From contig NZ_CP135076.1 of NCBI RefSeq assembly GCF_032229225.1, positions 1,469,001 through 1,533,000 on the forward strand: 64,000 nt of DNA, in the 5' to 3' direction. The notes under the pieces are model-generated. The model was not told where the DNA came from. It saw only the letters and a program-made list of their open reading frames with translations, and did no database searches. Shown here one piece after another: positions 17,580 to 27,505 of the stretch. This stretch comes from Stakelama saccharophila. GTDB taxonomy: Bacteria; Pseudomonadota; Alphaproteobacteria; Sphingomonadales; Sphingomonadaceae. The translations under genes were made by a program, and so were the position numbers. Numbering within the stretch: the stretch's first letter is position 1; each line of letters opens with the position of its first letter.

Positions 17580-17695
17580 CGGTCAGTTCCTGCTGAAATC
17601 GGCGGCGAGGCGCGCGGCGTTGATGGCGCCGTCACGCGCTTCGATCGGCGCGATCGCCGCCTTTGCGGGGATGACGGGGGTGGAGCGGAAGTGCA
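17580..17695. other. Intergenic stretch with a half family A repeat
   Basis: This 116-base gap between the FadJ-like gene and the dehydrogenase gene contains GCCTTTGCGGGGATGACGGGGG (about 17659-17680), a one-sided family A repeat. No gene or terminator is seen. Confidence 0.5.
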
Positions 17696-19723
17696 TCAAT
17701 TGAACCGCTCCCCCTTCTCGGCCTTTTGCCTGAGGAGCGGGGACACGTCGAAGCCGTGCTTTTCCAGCCCCTCTACGATGGTCTTGAGGCCCACCGTGTC
17801 CGCCCAGAACATCGGGCCGCCGCGATAGACCGGCCAGCCATAGCCGTAGATCCACACCACATCGATGTCGGAGGCGCGCTGGGCCTTGCCTTCCTCGAGG
17901 ATCTTCGCGCCCTCGTTGACCATGGGATAGAGCGTGCGCTCGATGATTTCCTGCTCGGTCACGTCGTGCTGCCGAGCGCCGGTTTTCTTGCGGAAATCCT
18001 CGATGATCTCGGCGACGCGAGGGCTGGGCGTCGGATTGCGCCTGTCGTCATAATCGTAAAAGCCCGCCTGTCTTTTCTGGCCCCAGCGCCCCTCGGCGCA
18101 CAGCGCGTCGCGAATGCTCTCGATCCGTTCGGGATCGCGGTGCCAGCCGATATCGACGCCGGCGAGGTCGGACATCTGGAACGGCCCCATCGGCATGCCG
18201 AATTCGACATGAACCTTGTCGATCTGTTCCGGCGTTGCGCCTTCCATCAGCAGCTTCTGCGCCTCGACCTGGCGCGGCATCAGCATCCGGTTGCCGATGA
18301 AGCCGTGGCAGACGCCGGCGACGACCGCGACCTTCCGGATCTTCTTGGCGAGCGCCATGACGGTCGCCAGCACGTCCTTCGCGGTCTTGTCGCCGCGCAC
18401 GACCTCGAGCAGCTTCATGACGTTGGCGGGCGAGAAGAAGTGCATGCCGAGCACATCCTCGGGCCGCGATGTGCTGGCGGCGATCTCGTTGATGTCGAGA
18501 TAGCTGGTGTTCGAGGCGAGGATCGCGCCTTTCTTGGCGGTCTTGTCGAGCCGGCCGAAAATATCCTTCTTGACGTCCATATCCTCATAGACCGCCTCGA
18601 TGATGAGGTCGCAGTCGGCGAGCGCGTCGAAATCGAGCGTCGGGTTCAGGAGCCCCATCGCCTGTTCGACCTGATCGGCGGTGATGCGGCCTTTTGCAGC
18701 GGTATTTTCGTAATTCTTGCGCATGACGCCGGTGCCGCGGTCGAGCGCTTCCCGGTTCATCTCGACAATGGTAACGGGGATGCCAGCCGACAGGAAATTC
18801 ATCGAAATGCCGCCGCCCATCGTGCCGGCGCCGATCACACCGACGCGGGCGATGTCGCGCTTCTGGACATCGTCGGGCACGTCGTCGATCTTCTGCGCCT
18901 TGCGCTCCGCGAAGAAGATGTGGCGCTGTGCGGCGGATTGCACGCCCATCATCAGCTTCATGAATTCCTGGCGCTCGAACTCGATACCCTCCCGGAACGG
19001 GACCTCGGTGGCCTTGGCGACGCAGGCGATGTTGGCGGCCGGCGCGTCGAAGCCGCGGAAGCGGCGGGCGTTCTTTTTCCTGAATTCCTCGACCGCTTGG
19101 CGGTCGGGCTTTGCCTCCTTAAGGCTGGCGCGCGGCAGCGGGGTCTTGCCGATCACTTCGCCCGCAAAGGCCAGCGCGTCCTCGATCAGGCTGTCTTCGC
19201 CGGCAAGGCGGTCGATCAGGCCTGCGTCCTTCGCCTTCTGCGCCGGGATCGGATCGCCCTTGGCCGTCATTTCGAGCGCGAGCGGAACGCCGGCGATGCG
19301 GGGCGCGCGCTGGGTGCCGCCGGCGCCGGGGAGCAGGCCGAGCTTCACTTCCGGAAAGCCGAGTTTCGCCGAGGGCACGGCGATGCGGTAGTGGCAGCCG
19401 AGCGCGACCTCGCACCCGCCGCCGAGCGCAGTGCCGTGGATCGCGGCGACCACGGGCTTGTCGCACGCCTCGATCATGTCGACCAGCATGGGCAGCGCCG
19501 GCTCCTGCATCGGCTTGCCGAATTCGGTGATGTCGGCGCCGGCGAAGAAGGTCCTGCCGTCGCAGCGGATAACGACCGCCTTCACCGCGCTGTCGCCCTG
19601 CGCTTCCTTGATGCCGGCTTCCAGTCCCTGGCGGACGGCGGCACTCAGTGCGTTCACGGGCGGGTTGTCGGAAATGACGACGAGTATGTCGCCGTGCCGT
19701 TCGGTGCGGATGGGGGATGTCAT
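17696..19723 (-). CDS. Bifunctional enoyl-CoA hydratase / 3-hydroxyacyl-CoA dehydrogenase (FadJ-like)
   Basis: 675 aa. The N-terminal crotonase domain (about 1-190) has [28 protein letters not shown] and [19 protein letters not shown] with the expected catalytic glutamates. A linker leads to the NAD-binding domain at about 295-470 ([40 protein letters not shown]). Two C-terminal dehydrogenase repeats follow (FIGNRMLMP..., [16 protein letters not shown]). It carries out hydration and NAD-dependent oxidation in beta-oxidation. No thiolase is next to it, so the cleavage step must be encoded elsewhere. It is slightly shorter than E. coli FadJ but complete. Confidence 0.95.
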   Translation of the reverse strand: MTSPIRTERHGDILVVISDNPPVNALSAAVRQGLEAGIKEAQGDSAVKAVVIRCDGRTFFAGADITEFGKPMQEPALPMLVDMIEACDKPVVAAIHGTALGGGCEVALGCHYRIAVPSAKLGFPEVKLGLLPGAGGTQRAPRIAGVPLALEMTAKGDPIPAQKAKDAGLIDRLAGEDSLIEDALAFAGEVIGKTPLPRASLKEAKPDRQAVEEFRKKNARRFRGFDAPAANIACVAKATEVPFREGIEFERQEFMKLMMGVQSAAQRHIFFAERKAQKIDDVPDDVQKRDIARVGVIGAGTMGGGISMNFLSAGIPVTIVEMNREALDRGTGVMRKNYENTAAKGRITADQVEQAMGLLNPTLDFDALADCDLIIEAVYEDMDVKKDIFGRLDKTAKKGAILASNTSYLDINEIAASTSRPEDVLGMHFFSPANVMKLLEVVRGDKTAKDVLATVMALAKKIRKVAVVAGVCHGFIGNRMLMPRQVEAQKLLMEGATPEQIDKVHVEFGMPMGPFQMSDLAGVDIGWHRDPERIESIRDALCAEGRWGQKRQAGFYDYDDRRNPTPSPRVAEIIEDFRKKTGARQHDVTEQEIIERTLYPMVNEGAKILEEGKAQRASDIDVVWIYGYGWPVYRGGPMFWADTVGLKTIVEGLEKHGFDVSPLLRQKAEKGERFN

Positions 19724-19745
19724 GTCTGGCTCTCCTGATTCTTTC

Positions 19746-19845
19746 CGTCATCCCCGCGAAGGCGGGGATCCAGATTGTTCGGACGGAGCGGCAAAAGCGC
19801 TGCCGCTGTGCGTCTGGATTCCCGCCGTCGCGGGAATGGCGAAGG
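19746..19845. repeat. Family A repeat, paired copy
   Basis: CGTCATCCCCGCGAAGGCGG at the left and TCCCGCCGTCGCGGGA at the right face each other about 75 bases apart, each a local hairpin. Family A is the CCCGCGAAGGCGGG element seen at several other places in the window. Confidence 0.75.
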
Positions 19846-19857
19846 TGAGTGTTCGTC

Positions 19858-21090
19858 TCACGTCAGCGCCGAATAGATCAGCGTTTTCAACTCGCGGCGA
19901 ATGGGATGGGCGTTCGACGGGCTCACCTGCGTCATGAAGACCATGTGCAGCCGTTCGACCGGATCGATGAAGAAGGCGGTCGAGAACAGCCCGCCCCAAT
20001 AATATTCGCCCGCCGAGCCGGGGATCATCGATTTCGCCACGTTCTGCGTCACCGCAAAGCCCAGCCCGAAACCGGCGCCGGCGTTCGTCGCCTCGCTGAA
20101 CATCGATCGCGACATGCTCGACAGGTCGGAGTCTTCCGGCAGGTGGTTCATCGTCATCAGTTCGATCGTCTTGCGACCAACGATGCGCACGCCGTCCAGT
20201 TCACCGCCGTTCAGGCACATGGTGCAGAAGCGGTGATAATCGAGCGCAGTCGACACGAGCCCGCCGCCGCCCGATACCAGCCGCGGCATATGCGCCCAGG
20301 CGGAAGATTCGCCGCGATCGTACATCACGCGACCCTCGCCGGGCGCGAGCGTGTAGCAATCGGTGAGGCGGTCGAGCTTGTCCGCTGGCACCTGAAAGAA
20401 GGTGTCGTTCATGCCGAGCGGCCGAAAGATCTTCTCGGCCAGGAACCGGTCGAGCGGCAGCCCCGACACGCGCTGGACGACCGCGCCCAGGATGTCGGTC
20501 GACACCGAATAATTCCACGCCTCGCCGGGCGGGAATTCGAGCGGCAGCTTGGCGATCGCCGCGACGAATTCGTCGAGCGTCAGTCCGCCATGCCAGTTCT
20601 CCAGCTTGCCCTCGCGCATCGCCGCGTCGATGTTCGAGCGGTTCTGGAAGCTGTAGGTGAGACCCGAGGTGTGGCGCAGCAGATCGATCATCCGCATGGG
20701 CTGCGCCGCCGGTCTGGTGACGAAAGGCACGCCGCCCCCGCCGCCGTCATAGACGCCGATATCCTTGAATTCGGGAAGGACGTGGTGAACGGGCGTGTCG
20801 ATCGCGATCTTGCCCTGCTCGACCAGCATCATGAACGCGATCGAGGTGATCGGTTTGGTCATCGACGCAATGCGGAACAGCGACCCTTCGTCGATTGCCC
20901 CGCCGCCTTCGCGCGCTTGGCCCTGATGCGAGAAATGGACGATCTCGCCTTCGCGTGCGACGAGCAACTGCGCATTGGGCAGCTTGCCCGAATCGAGATA
21001 GCGTTCCTTCACGAAGCCATCGATCCGCGCCAGCCGTCCGCTGTCGAGACCATGCTTGTCGGCGCGTGCGATTGTCATCAGGCTTTCCAT
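19858..21090 (-). CDS. Serine hydrolase, beta-lactamase/EstB family
   Basis: 410 aa from the ATG at 21090; a second ATG at 21078 is equally possible. The nucleophile motif is SMTK (in LFRIASMTKPITS), followed by the tyrosine motif in NYSVSTDILG and a late GGLFSTAFFIDP segment. These match the EstB-like esterases in the penicillin-binding-protein fold rather than true beta-lactamases. There is no signal peptide, so it is probably cytosolic. It is likely to hydrolyse small esters or lactones feeding the neighbouring acyl-CoA pathway, which is inference. It is divergent from the acyl-CoA ligase gene. Confidence 0.88.
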   Translation of the reverse strand: MESLMTIARADKHGLDSGRLARIDGFVKERYLDSGKLPNAQLLVAREGEIVHFSHQGQAREGGGAIDEGSLFRIASMTKPITSIAFMMLVEQGKIAIDTPVHHVLPEFKDIGVYDGGGGGVPFVTRPAAQPMRMIDLLRHTSGLTYSFQNRSNIDAAMREGKLENWHGGLTLDEFVAAIAKLPLEFPPGEAWNYSVSTDILGAVVQRVSGLPLDRFLAEKIFRPLGMNDTFFQVPADKLDRLTDCYTLAPGEGRVMYDRGESSAWAHMPRLVSGGGGLVSTALDYHRFCTMCLNGGELDGVRIVGRKTIELMTMNHLPEDSDLSSMSRSMFSEATNAGAGFGLGFAVTQNVAKSMIPGSAGEYYWGGLFSTAFFIDPVERLHMVFMTQVSPSNAHPIRRELKTLIYSALT

Positions 21091-21235
21091 ACCCCAGGTT
21101 CGAATCGCGGTCGAGGCGCGATCCGGTTTTCTTCGCATTATCTATTGCCTTGAGCGCTGCATGAATCAACACTAACGTTCGTAAAAACGGCTTGCGGAAG
21201 CAAACCCGACATTCAAGATCGTGAGAGAGGACGCC

Positions 21236-22981
21236 TTGGCCACCGCACCCCTGATCGAACTCGATCCATCCTGGCCCAGGCTCGACCTTGCCCAGGCTCA
21301 GGAAATTCTCTGTGCGCCGGGACAGCGCTTCGAGATGGAAACGGTGGACATTCGCGGCGTGCCGACGCGGGTATGGAAGAATGCGCCGCCGTCACTCGCC
21401 GCGCTGATCCAGTTGTCGCGGGCGCATGGAGCACGGCCCTTCACCATCTATGAGGACGAGCGCGTCACCTATGACGCCAATTACCGTGCGGTCGCGCATC
21501 TCGCGGCCCGCCTGCGCGAAATGGGGGTGGGAAAGGGGGACCGGGTCGGCCTCGCCATGCGCAACCTGCCCGAATGGCCGGTCATCTTCTTCGCCGCGAC
21601 CAGCATCGGCGCGATCATCGTGCCGCTGAACGCATGGTGGACGGGCGCCGAACTGGAATATGGCATCGCCGATTCGGGCGCGAAGATCCTGTTCCTTGAC
21701 GGGGGGCGGCACGGGCGGCTGGCCGAGCATTATCGGAACATGGCGCAGCTCGAACGCGTCTTCGTGAGCCGTACCGATGCCAAGCTGGAGGGGCGGTTCG
21801 GCCATTTCGAGGATCTGATCGGCGGGGCGAAGACATGGGCCGACCTGCCCGAGATCGCGTTTCCGCAGGTGCGGATAGCACCCGACGACGATGCGACGAT
21901 CTTCTACACCAGCGGCACGACCGGGCACCCCAAGGGGGCGCTGGGCACACATCGCAACATCATCACCAACATCTTTTCCGGCGGCTATGCGGCGGCGCGA
22001 TCCTTTCTGCGCCGCGGCGAACAGCCGCCCGAGCCGGAGCCGCGTACCTCGCTGCTCGTCATTCCGCTGTTCCACGTCACTGCGTGCAGCGCGGGCATGA
22101 TGACAACGATCGCGAGCGGCTCGGCCATGGTCTTCATGTACAAATGGGATCCCGTCGCGGCGATGGAGATCATCGAGCGCGAGAAGGTGGCGGTGACGGG
22201 CGGGGTTCCGACCATCGCCTGGCAGTTGCTCGAACATCCCGATCGCGACAGGTACGATCTCTCCAGCCTCGAGAATATCGCCTATGGCGGCGCGCCGGCA
22301 GCGCCCGAGCTGGTCCGGCGCATCTATACCGAATTCGGCGCGCTGCCCGGCAATGGCTGGGGCATGACCGAGACGATGGCGACGGTGACCAGCCACGGGG
22401 CGGAGGATTATCTCAACCGTCCGACGAGCTGCGGCCCGCCGGTGCCGGTCGCCGACCTGAAGATCATGTCGCCGGAGGGGGACCGCGAATTGCCGGTCGG
22501 CGAGGTCGGTGAATTGTGGGTCAAGGGGCCGATGGTCGTGAAAGGATATTGGGAAAAGCCCGGCGACACGGCCGAGGCATTCGTGGACGGCTGGGTGAAG
22601 ACCGGCGACCTCGCCCGGCTGGACGAGGAGGGGTTCTGCTACATCGTCGACCGGGCCAAGGACATCATCATCCGCGGCGGCGAGAATATCTATTCGTCCG
22701 AAGTCGAGGACGTGTTGTATTCGCATCCCGCCGTCACCGACGCCGCGCTGATCGGCGTTCCGCACCGCACGCTGGGCGAAGAGCCGGTGGCGGTGGTGCA
22801 TCTCGCGCCCGGCACGACTGCGAGCGAGGCGGAATTGCAGGACCTGGTGCGCGAACGGCTGGCGGCGTTCAAGGTGCCGGTCGCCGTGCGGTTTTCCGAC
22901 GCGGTGCTGCCGCGCAACGCCAACGGCAAGATCATGAAGCGTGAGCTGAAGGCGTGGTTCGCGGCGGAACAGGCGGCTTGA
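21236..22981 (+). CDS. Acyl-CoA synthetase (AMP-forming)
   Basis: 581 aa if read from the TTG at 21236, which has GAGAGG (21225-21230) at good spacing; a GTG at 21221 would add five residues but lacks a site. ANL-superfamily motifs are in order: P-loop YTSGTTGHPKG, FHVTACSAG, GWGMTE, KTGDLARLDEEGFCYIVDR, the hinge Asp/Arg region and NGKIMKREL with the catalytic lysine. It activates a carboxylic acid to the acyl-AMP and then the CoA thioester, the entry step of this island. The closest relatives act on medium to long or cyclic acids; the substrate is unknown. Confidence 0.93.
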   Translation: MATAPLIELDPSWPRLDLAQAQEILCAPGQRFEMETVDIRGVPTRVWKNAPPSLAALIQLSRAHGARPFTIYEDERVTYDANYRAVAHLAARLREMGVGKGDRVGLAMRNLPEWPVIFFAATSIGAIIVPLNAWWTGAELEYGIADSGAKILFLDGGRHGRLAEHYRNMAQLERVFVSRTDAKLEGRFGHFEDLIGGAKTWADLPEIAFPQVRIAPDDDATIFYTSGTTGHPKGALGTHRNIITNIFSGGYAAARSFLRRGEQPPEPEPRTSLLVIPLFHVTACSAGMMTTIASGSAMVFMYKWDPVAAMEIIEREKVAVTGGVPTIAWQLLEHPDRDRYDLSSLENIAYGGAPAAPELVRRIYTEFGALPGNGWGMTETMATVTSHGAEDYLNRPTSCGPPVPVADLKIMSPEGDRELPVGEVGELWVKGPMVVKGYWEKPGDTAEAFVDGWVKTGDLARLDEEGFCYIVDRAKDIIIRGGENIYSSEVEDVLYSHPAVTDAALIGVPHRTLGEEPVAVVHLAPGTTASEAELQDLVRERLAAFKVPVAVRFSDAVLPRNANGKIMKRELKAWFAAEQAA

Positions 22982-23876
22982 AGCCATCAGGCAGGAGCGG
23001 TAGCGAGCCCCGACGGGACAGGGGCGGCGATTTCACCTCCGGCGCGGCGTTTCAGCAAGGAAAACGAGGCCAGCTTTGATCGTCATTCCCGCAAAGGCGG
23101 GAATCCATATTTCCCGCGGCTGCTCGTCCAGAAGGCCAGCCAATGTGGATCCCCGCCTCTTCGGCGATGACGGTGGGGCATGCATTCCGTCATGCTGAAT
23201 TTGATCTGCTCGAGCCGAACGGCGGCCCGGCATGCAGAGCCGCCATCGCTTCCGTTCCGTTTCCTGGTATTCGGCTGGCGTTGAAGCTCGCTGCGCTCGC
23301 ACCCACCCCCGGCCCCTCCCTTGAAAGGGAGGGGAGGAGATGCGGTGCCGGAGGGGGGATTCGCTGCTTTCCCGAACGCTGCGGAAAACCGCCAAAGGTC
23401 GCACAGAGTCACACCTCAACGCAGGCGTGCGTGCGCGCGGGTGCGCGCGCGGGGAGTATAACCGATATCAAAGAGCGGTGCCGGTGGTGGCATAGACCGG
23501 CGGGTGTAGGAAAATGGTTTCTGCGCGGTGTGGTGCGGCGAGAGACAGGGGTTCCTGCCTTCGCAGGAACGACGGGTTGGAAGGTGGTTCTATTTCCCCT
23601 CCCTTTCGGGCGAGGATGCCTCTGCGAAACCCATTCTCGTCACCCCGGCGGAGGTTGGGTCTACCGAGCCGCTTAGCTTACGCGTTTGATATTGCAGCCA
23701 AGTGGATGCTGAAACAAGTTCAGCACGACGAAAGAGGCTTCCGTTTCGCGCCTTTTGCAGAAGTCTCCTTGAAAGGGAGAGATCAAGGGGTGGGTTCAGC
23801 GAAGGCGGGGCTCGATGCCGCGGCCTTGCTTAACGGAATGAAGATCCAACCGGGCGGAACCGCCCCGGGACCGATC
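22982..23876. repeat. Gene-free 895-base stretch filled with dispersed repeats
   Basis: No frame shows recognisable protein. It holds a paired family A repeat (23081-23172), a family C hairpin (CCCCTCCCTTGAAAGGGAGGGG near 23312), a solo family A copy (GTTCCTGCCTTCGCAGGAAC near 23547) and a TGCTGAAACAAGTTCAGCA hairpin near 23708. There is also an alternating purine-pyrimidine tract (about 23425-23451). Glycerol kinase and the acyl-CoA ligase converge on it, so no promoter is required here. Confidence 0.7.
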
Positions 23877-25349
23877 CTAATCGTGGGCCGCGCCGATGAC
23901 GCTTTCCACGGCGTGGTGCCAGCCGTCTAGGCGGCGTTGGCGGGCCTGCTTGCCCATGGCCGGTTCGAACATGTCGGTCGCGCCGCGCATGGCGGCGGCG
24001 GCGTGGAGGTCTTCGAACCAGCCGCAGCCGACCCCGGCGAGCATCGCCGCGCCCAGCGCGGTGGTTTCGGCGAATTGCGGGCGTTCGACGGGTATGCCGA
24101 GCATGTTCGACAGGTCCTGCGTCAGCCAGTCGTTCGCGACCATGCCGCCATCGACCTTCAGCCGCGCCCAGTCGGCGCCGTCGGCGGCGAAGGCCGTTTT
24201 CAGGTCGACGGTCTGATGTGCCATCGCCTCCAACGCGGCGCGCACGATATGGGCGCGGCCGGTGGAGAAGCTGAGGCCGGAAATGGCGGCCCGCGCCTCC
24301 GGCTCCCACCAGGGCGCGCCGATGCCGCTGAGCGCGGGGACCAGATAGACGCCGCCATTGTCCTTCACGCTGCGCGCCAGTTCCTCGGTCGCCGCCGCAT
24401 CGCCGATGAGCCCGACCGAATCGCGCAGCCACTGGATCAGGCTGCCGGCGACGAAGATCGAGCCCTCGATCGCATAGGTACGCTTGCCGCCGAGCTGCCA
24501 TGCCACGGTCGCGAGCAGGCGTTTGCGCGACTTTGGCGGCGTGGTGCCGGCATTGGCGAGAAGAAAGGCGCCGGTGCCGAACGTACCCTTGGAGTCGCCC
24601 TTTTCGAGACAGGCCTGGCCGATCGTGGCGGCCTGCTGGTCGCCGGCCAGGCCGCAGATCGGAATCTCGCCGCCGAAAACGGTGGTGGTGCCGAAATTCC
24701 CCGCGCTGTCGACGATTTCGGGCAGGGCGGCACGCGGCGCGCGGAACATCGCAGTGAGGCCGTCGTCCCAGCTTCCGCTGCCCAGGCCCATCATCAGCGT
24801 GCGCGAGGCGTTGGTGGCGTCGGTGACGTGCAGGCCGCCGGTCAGCTTCCAGACCAGCCAGCTTTCGACCGTGCCGATGGCCAGGCGGTCTCCGGCTTCG
24901 GCGACTTCGGCCAGGTTGTCCATCGCCCAGGCGATCTTCGAGCCGGAGAAATAAGGGTCGAGCAGCAATCCGGTGCGGGCCTGCACGGCGCTTTCCTCTC
25001 CGCTTTCGCGCAGCTTGCGGCAATAAGCGGCGGTGCGCCGGTCCTGCCAGCCAATGGCGGGCGCCAGCGGCTCGCCGGTTTCCCGGTCCCAGAATATCAC
25101 GGTTTCGCGCTGATTGGCGATACCGATGGCCGCGATACGGTCCGTGCCCCCGGCGGCATCCACCACGGCGCGGCCGCAGGCGACGGTTTTTTCCCAGATT
25201 TCCGCAGCGTCATGTTCGACGCGGCCCGGTTCGGGATACTGCCGAGTGAGGTCGGCCGATCGCGCGCCCAGGCACCGGCCGGAGGGATCGAACAGCATCG
25301 CCCGGGTGGAGGTGGTGCCTTCGTCGAGAACCAGGATCAATTCCGCCAT
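23877..25349 (-). CDS. glpK: Glycerol kinase
   Basis: 490 aa, FGGY family. The N-terminal phosphate loop is LDEGTTSTRAMLFD. IANQRETVIFWDRETGEPL carries the catalytic-side contacts, and LAGDQQAATIGQACLEKGDSKGTFGTG is the signature region. The C-terminal ATP site has DGGMVANDWLTQDLSN and TTALGAAMLAG. It phosphorylates glycerol to glycerol 3-phosphate in the cytosol. No glycerol facilitator or dehydrogenase gene is adjacent. The length matches E. coli GlpK. Confidence 0.97.
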   Translation of the reverse strand: MAELILVLDEGTTSTRAMLFDPSGRCLGARSADLTRQYPEPGRVEHDAAEIWEKTVACGRAVVDAAGGTDRIAAIGIANQRETVIFWDRETGEPLAPAIGWQDRRTAAYCRKLRESGEESAVQARTGLLLDPYFSGSKIAWAMDNLAEVAEAGDRLAIGTVESWLVWKLTGGLHVTDATNASRTLMMGLGSGSWDDGLTAMFRAPRAALPEIVDSAGNFGTTTVFGGEIPICGLAGDQQAATIGQACLEKGDSKGTFGTGAFLLANAGTTPPKSRKRLLATVAWQLGGKRTYAIEGSIFVAGSLIQWLRDSVGLIGDAAATEELARSVKDNGGVYLVPALSGIGAPWWEPEARAAISGLSFSTGRAHIVRAALEAMAHQTVDLKTAFAADGADWARLKVDGGMVANDWLTQDLSNMLGIPVERPQFAETTALGAAMLAGVGCGWFEDLHAAAAMRGATDMFEPAMGKQARQRRLDGWHHAVESVIGAAHD

Positions 25350-25423
25350 GCAGCCGATCGTAGCCGGGATTACAAGCGCATGGAACCGCGCTAGACTGTC
25401 CGATCGCAGGACAGGGACAGCAT

Positions 25424-26674
25424 GTGAACGACGAATCGGGCATCAGGGAGGGAGAGCGCGGCGGCGCGCAGGCGTGGGACGAGCCGGCGGCCGAGGAACA
25501 GGCGCTGCGGACCCAGGCGATGCACGACGCGATCGCCGCCGAGGAACTGCGCCGCGACCGGTTGCTGGCCGGCCTGACGCTGATCGCCGGTATCGGCCTG
25601 TTGCTGGCGCTGCCCTTCGCCTTGCAGGCGGGGTCGGAATTCTTCCTGCCGCTGACGGCGGCGATCGTGGTCGCGATCGCGCTGGTGCCGGTGCTGGAAT
25701 GGCTGGAACGGCACCGGGTGCCCGCGCCGCTGGCATCGCTGACCTGTGTGCTGCTGTTCCTTGTTCTCGCCAATGTCGCGCTCGCTTCGATCGTCGTGCC
25801 GGCCTGGGGCTGGGCGCAGATCCTTCCCGACCGGATCGACCAGATTCAACGCAATGTCGCGCCGCTGATTGACTTCTATTCGAATCTCGAAAGTTTCGTG
25901 AACCGCGTGATCCAGAACATGGCGACGGCCCCGGCCCATCAGGAGCAGGTGATTTCCGCCGCTTCGCCGCCCCGGTCGCTGTTCGATCTGTTCGCGACAT
26001 CGGCGCCGTCGGCGCTGATCGAGATGTTCTTCGCCATCCTGGTGATCTTCTTCTTCCTGTCGGGCTGGACCCGGCTGCGGCGCAGCGCGATCACCAGCCG
26101 GACGAGCTTCGACGGCGCCATGGCGACGGCGCGCGTCATCCAGGACGTGGTGGACGATACCTCCGCCTATCTGGGCACGATCACCGTCATCAATATCTCG
26201 CTGGGGCTGACGGTGGCGCTGGCCCTGTGGGGGGTCGGGATGCCGACGCCGCTCATGTGGGGCGGGCTGGTCGCGGTGTTCAACTACATCCCTTATCTGG
26301 GCCCGATCGTGGCGGCGTTGCTTCTCGCGATCGGCGGGCTGATGACGTATAACGACCTGTGGTGGGCGCTGCTGCCCGCCGTCATCATGATCGGCGCGCA
26401 TCTGATCGAGGCGAATCTGATCACCCCGCTGGTGGTTGGCCACCGCCTGACCATCAATCCGATCCTGATACTGATCTCGCTGAGCTTCTGGGGCTGGGTC
26501 TGGGGGACGCCGGGAGCGCTCCTCGCGGTGCCGCTGCTGATCATCATCCAGACGGTCGTGGAAGCGGCCGGAAAACCGGATATTGCCGGATTCCTGTTCG
26601 AACACGGCACGCTGGTGCACAATCCGCCGGCCACGGAAAAGACGCCGGCTGAAAATGGTGCGCAATCCGGTTGA
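25424..26674 (+). CDS. AI-2E family transporter (PerM/YdiK type)
   Basis: 416 aa from the GTG at 25424. A charged N-terminal tail (about 1-42) is followed by paired membrane helices (LLAGLTLIAGIGLLLALPFAL; FFLPLTAAIVVAIALVPVL), another near LTCVLLFLVLANVAL, a cytosolic or periplasmic helical stretch, and a C-terminal bundle of four to five segments with NYIPYLGPIVAAL, a conserved family motif. Members export small molecules or act as Na+/H+ antiporters; the name comes from one AI-2 exporter, and no quorum role can be inferred. It is divergent from glpK. Confidence 0.9.
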   Translation: MNDESGIREGERGGAQAWDEPAAEEQALRTQAMHDAIAAEELRRDRLLAGLTLIAGIGLLLALPFALQAGSEFFLPLTAAIVVAIALVPVLEWLERHRVPAPLASLTCVLLFLVLANVALASIVVPAWGWAQILPDRIDQIQRNVAPLIDFYSNLESFVNRVIQNMATAPAHQEQVISAASPPRSLFDLFATSAPSALIEMFFAILVIFFFLSGWTRLRRSAITSRTSFDGAMATARVIQDVVDDTSAYLGTITVINISLGLTVALALWGVGMPTPLMWGGLVAVFNYIPYLGPIVAALLLAIGGLMTYNDLWWALLPAVIMIGAHLIEANLITPLVVGHRLTINPILILISLSFWGWVWGTPGALLAVPLLIIIQTVVEAAGKPDIAGFLFEHGTLVHNPPATEKTPAENGAQSG

Positions 26675-26717
26675 CACCCCGGAATCGCTCCTCTAACAGC
26701 CGCCTCCTCGCTAACAT

Positions 26718-26794
<77 letters not shown>

Positions 26795-26927
26795 TTTCCC
26801 GAACGGGAAGGGCGACCCTTATCCCACCGCGGAAATTGGACGGACGCTACGGAAAGCTGATGCTTTCCGTTCGTTGGCAAGGCATGGCCGCCTGTCGGCG
26901 GCGACAACCAAAGCGGGAGCCAACAGC

Positions 26928-27284
26928 ATGAGCGACGAGTCGCTGCACGCGGGCCGGCTGATCGCCTCGGACCGGGTCGAGGGGACAAGTGCCTATAGCC
27001 GTGACGGTGAAAAGCTGGGGCAGGTCGAACGGTTCATGATCGACAAGGCGTCGGGCCAGGTCGAATATGTCATCCTGTCCTTCGGCGGCATCCTGGGGCT
27101 GAGCGGACATTATTATCCGTTGCCGTGGCAGGCGCTGACCTATGATATCAGCCGGCGCGGCTACATCTTGAACGTGACGCGCGCAGAGGTCGAGGACGGA
27201 CCCAGATACCAGTCCGATCCACCGCAGTTCGATGAGGAATATGGCCGTATGCTATATGGCCATTACGGGTTCACCTACATGTGA
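26928..27284 (+). CDS. PRC-barrel domain protein
   Basis: 118 aa from the ATG at 26928, with GGGAG at 26915-26919. The PRC-barrel core spans about residues 10-75: RLIASDRVEGTSAYSRDGEKLGQV, then DKASGQVEYVILSFGGILGLSGHYYPLPWQAL. The tail is acidic and tyrosine-rich (QFDEEYGRMLYGHYGFTYM). PRC-barrel proteins bind RNA-processing factors or photosynthetic complexes; small solitary ones in sphingomonads have no assigned role. It is probably cytosolic. It is monocistronic, just after tRNA-Asp. Confidence 0.88.
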   Translation: MSDESLHAGRLIASDRVEGTSAYSRDGEKLGQVERFMIDKASGQVEYVILSFGGILGLSGHYYPLPWQALTYDISRRGYILNVTRAEVEDGPRYQSDPPQFDEEYGRMLYGHYGFTYM

Positions 27285-27295
27285 GCCCGGCCCCG

Positions 27296-27505
27296 TCAGG
27301 CGCGCCAGCGACCCGTTTCCATCCAGCGGAGGAGCGGGCGCAGCGGCGCGATCCAGATGATGCCGGCGACGGCGTACACGATCGTCTGCAGCGGCCAGGC
27401 CAGCCGGGAGATGCTCGGCGACAGGCTGCCGACAAGAATCGCCCAGATGATGACGAGGCCGAGGATCAGGAGGGCGCCGGCCGGTTTGCGCCAGGTGGGC
27501 TGCAT
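27296..27505 (-). CDS. DUF2842 family small membrane protein
   Basis: 69 aa from the ATG at 27505, which overlaps the preceding stop by one base (TGATG). MQPTWRKPAG leads into two membrane helices, about residues 8-28 (ALLILGLVIIWAILVGSL) and 35-55 (LAWPLQTIVYAVAGIIWIAPL), with a RWMETGRW ending typical of DUF2842. Its function is unknown. It is translationally coupled to the 5-formyltetrahydrofolate cyclo-ligase gene upstream. Confidence 0.88.
   Translation of the reverse strand: MQPTWRKPAGALLILGLVIIWAILVGSLSPSISRLAWPLQTIVYAVAGIIWIAPLRPLLRWMETGRWRA

Noticed and set aside
17726..19738. 670-codon plus-strand open frame opposite the FadJ-like gene
   Set aside because: It is an antisense shadow. 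The minus-strand frame has both catalytic domains intact.
19858..21090. True beta-lactamase
   Set aside because: SMTK is present, but there is no signal peptide and the tyrosine motif is of the EstB esterase type.
26796..26809. Terminator after tRNA-Asp
   Set aside because: The inverted repeat leaves a loop of only two bases and no T tract follows.
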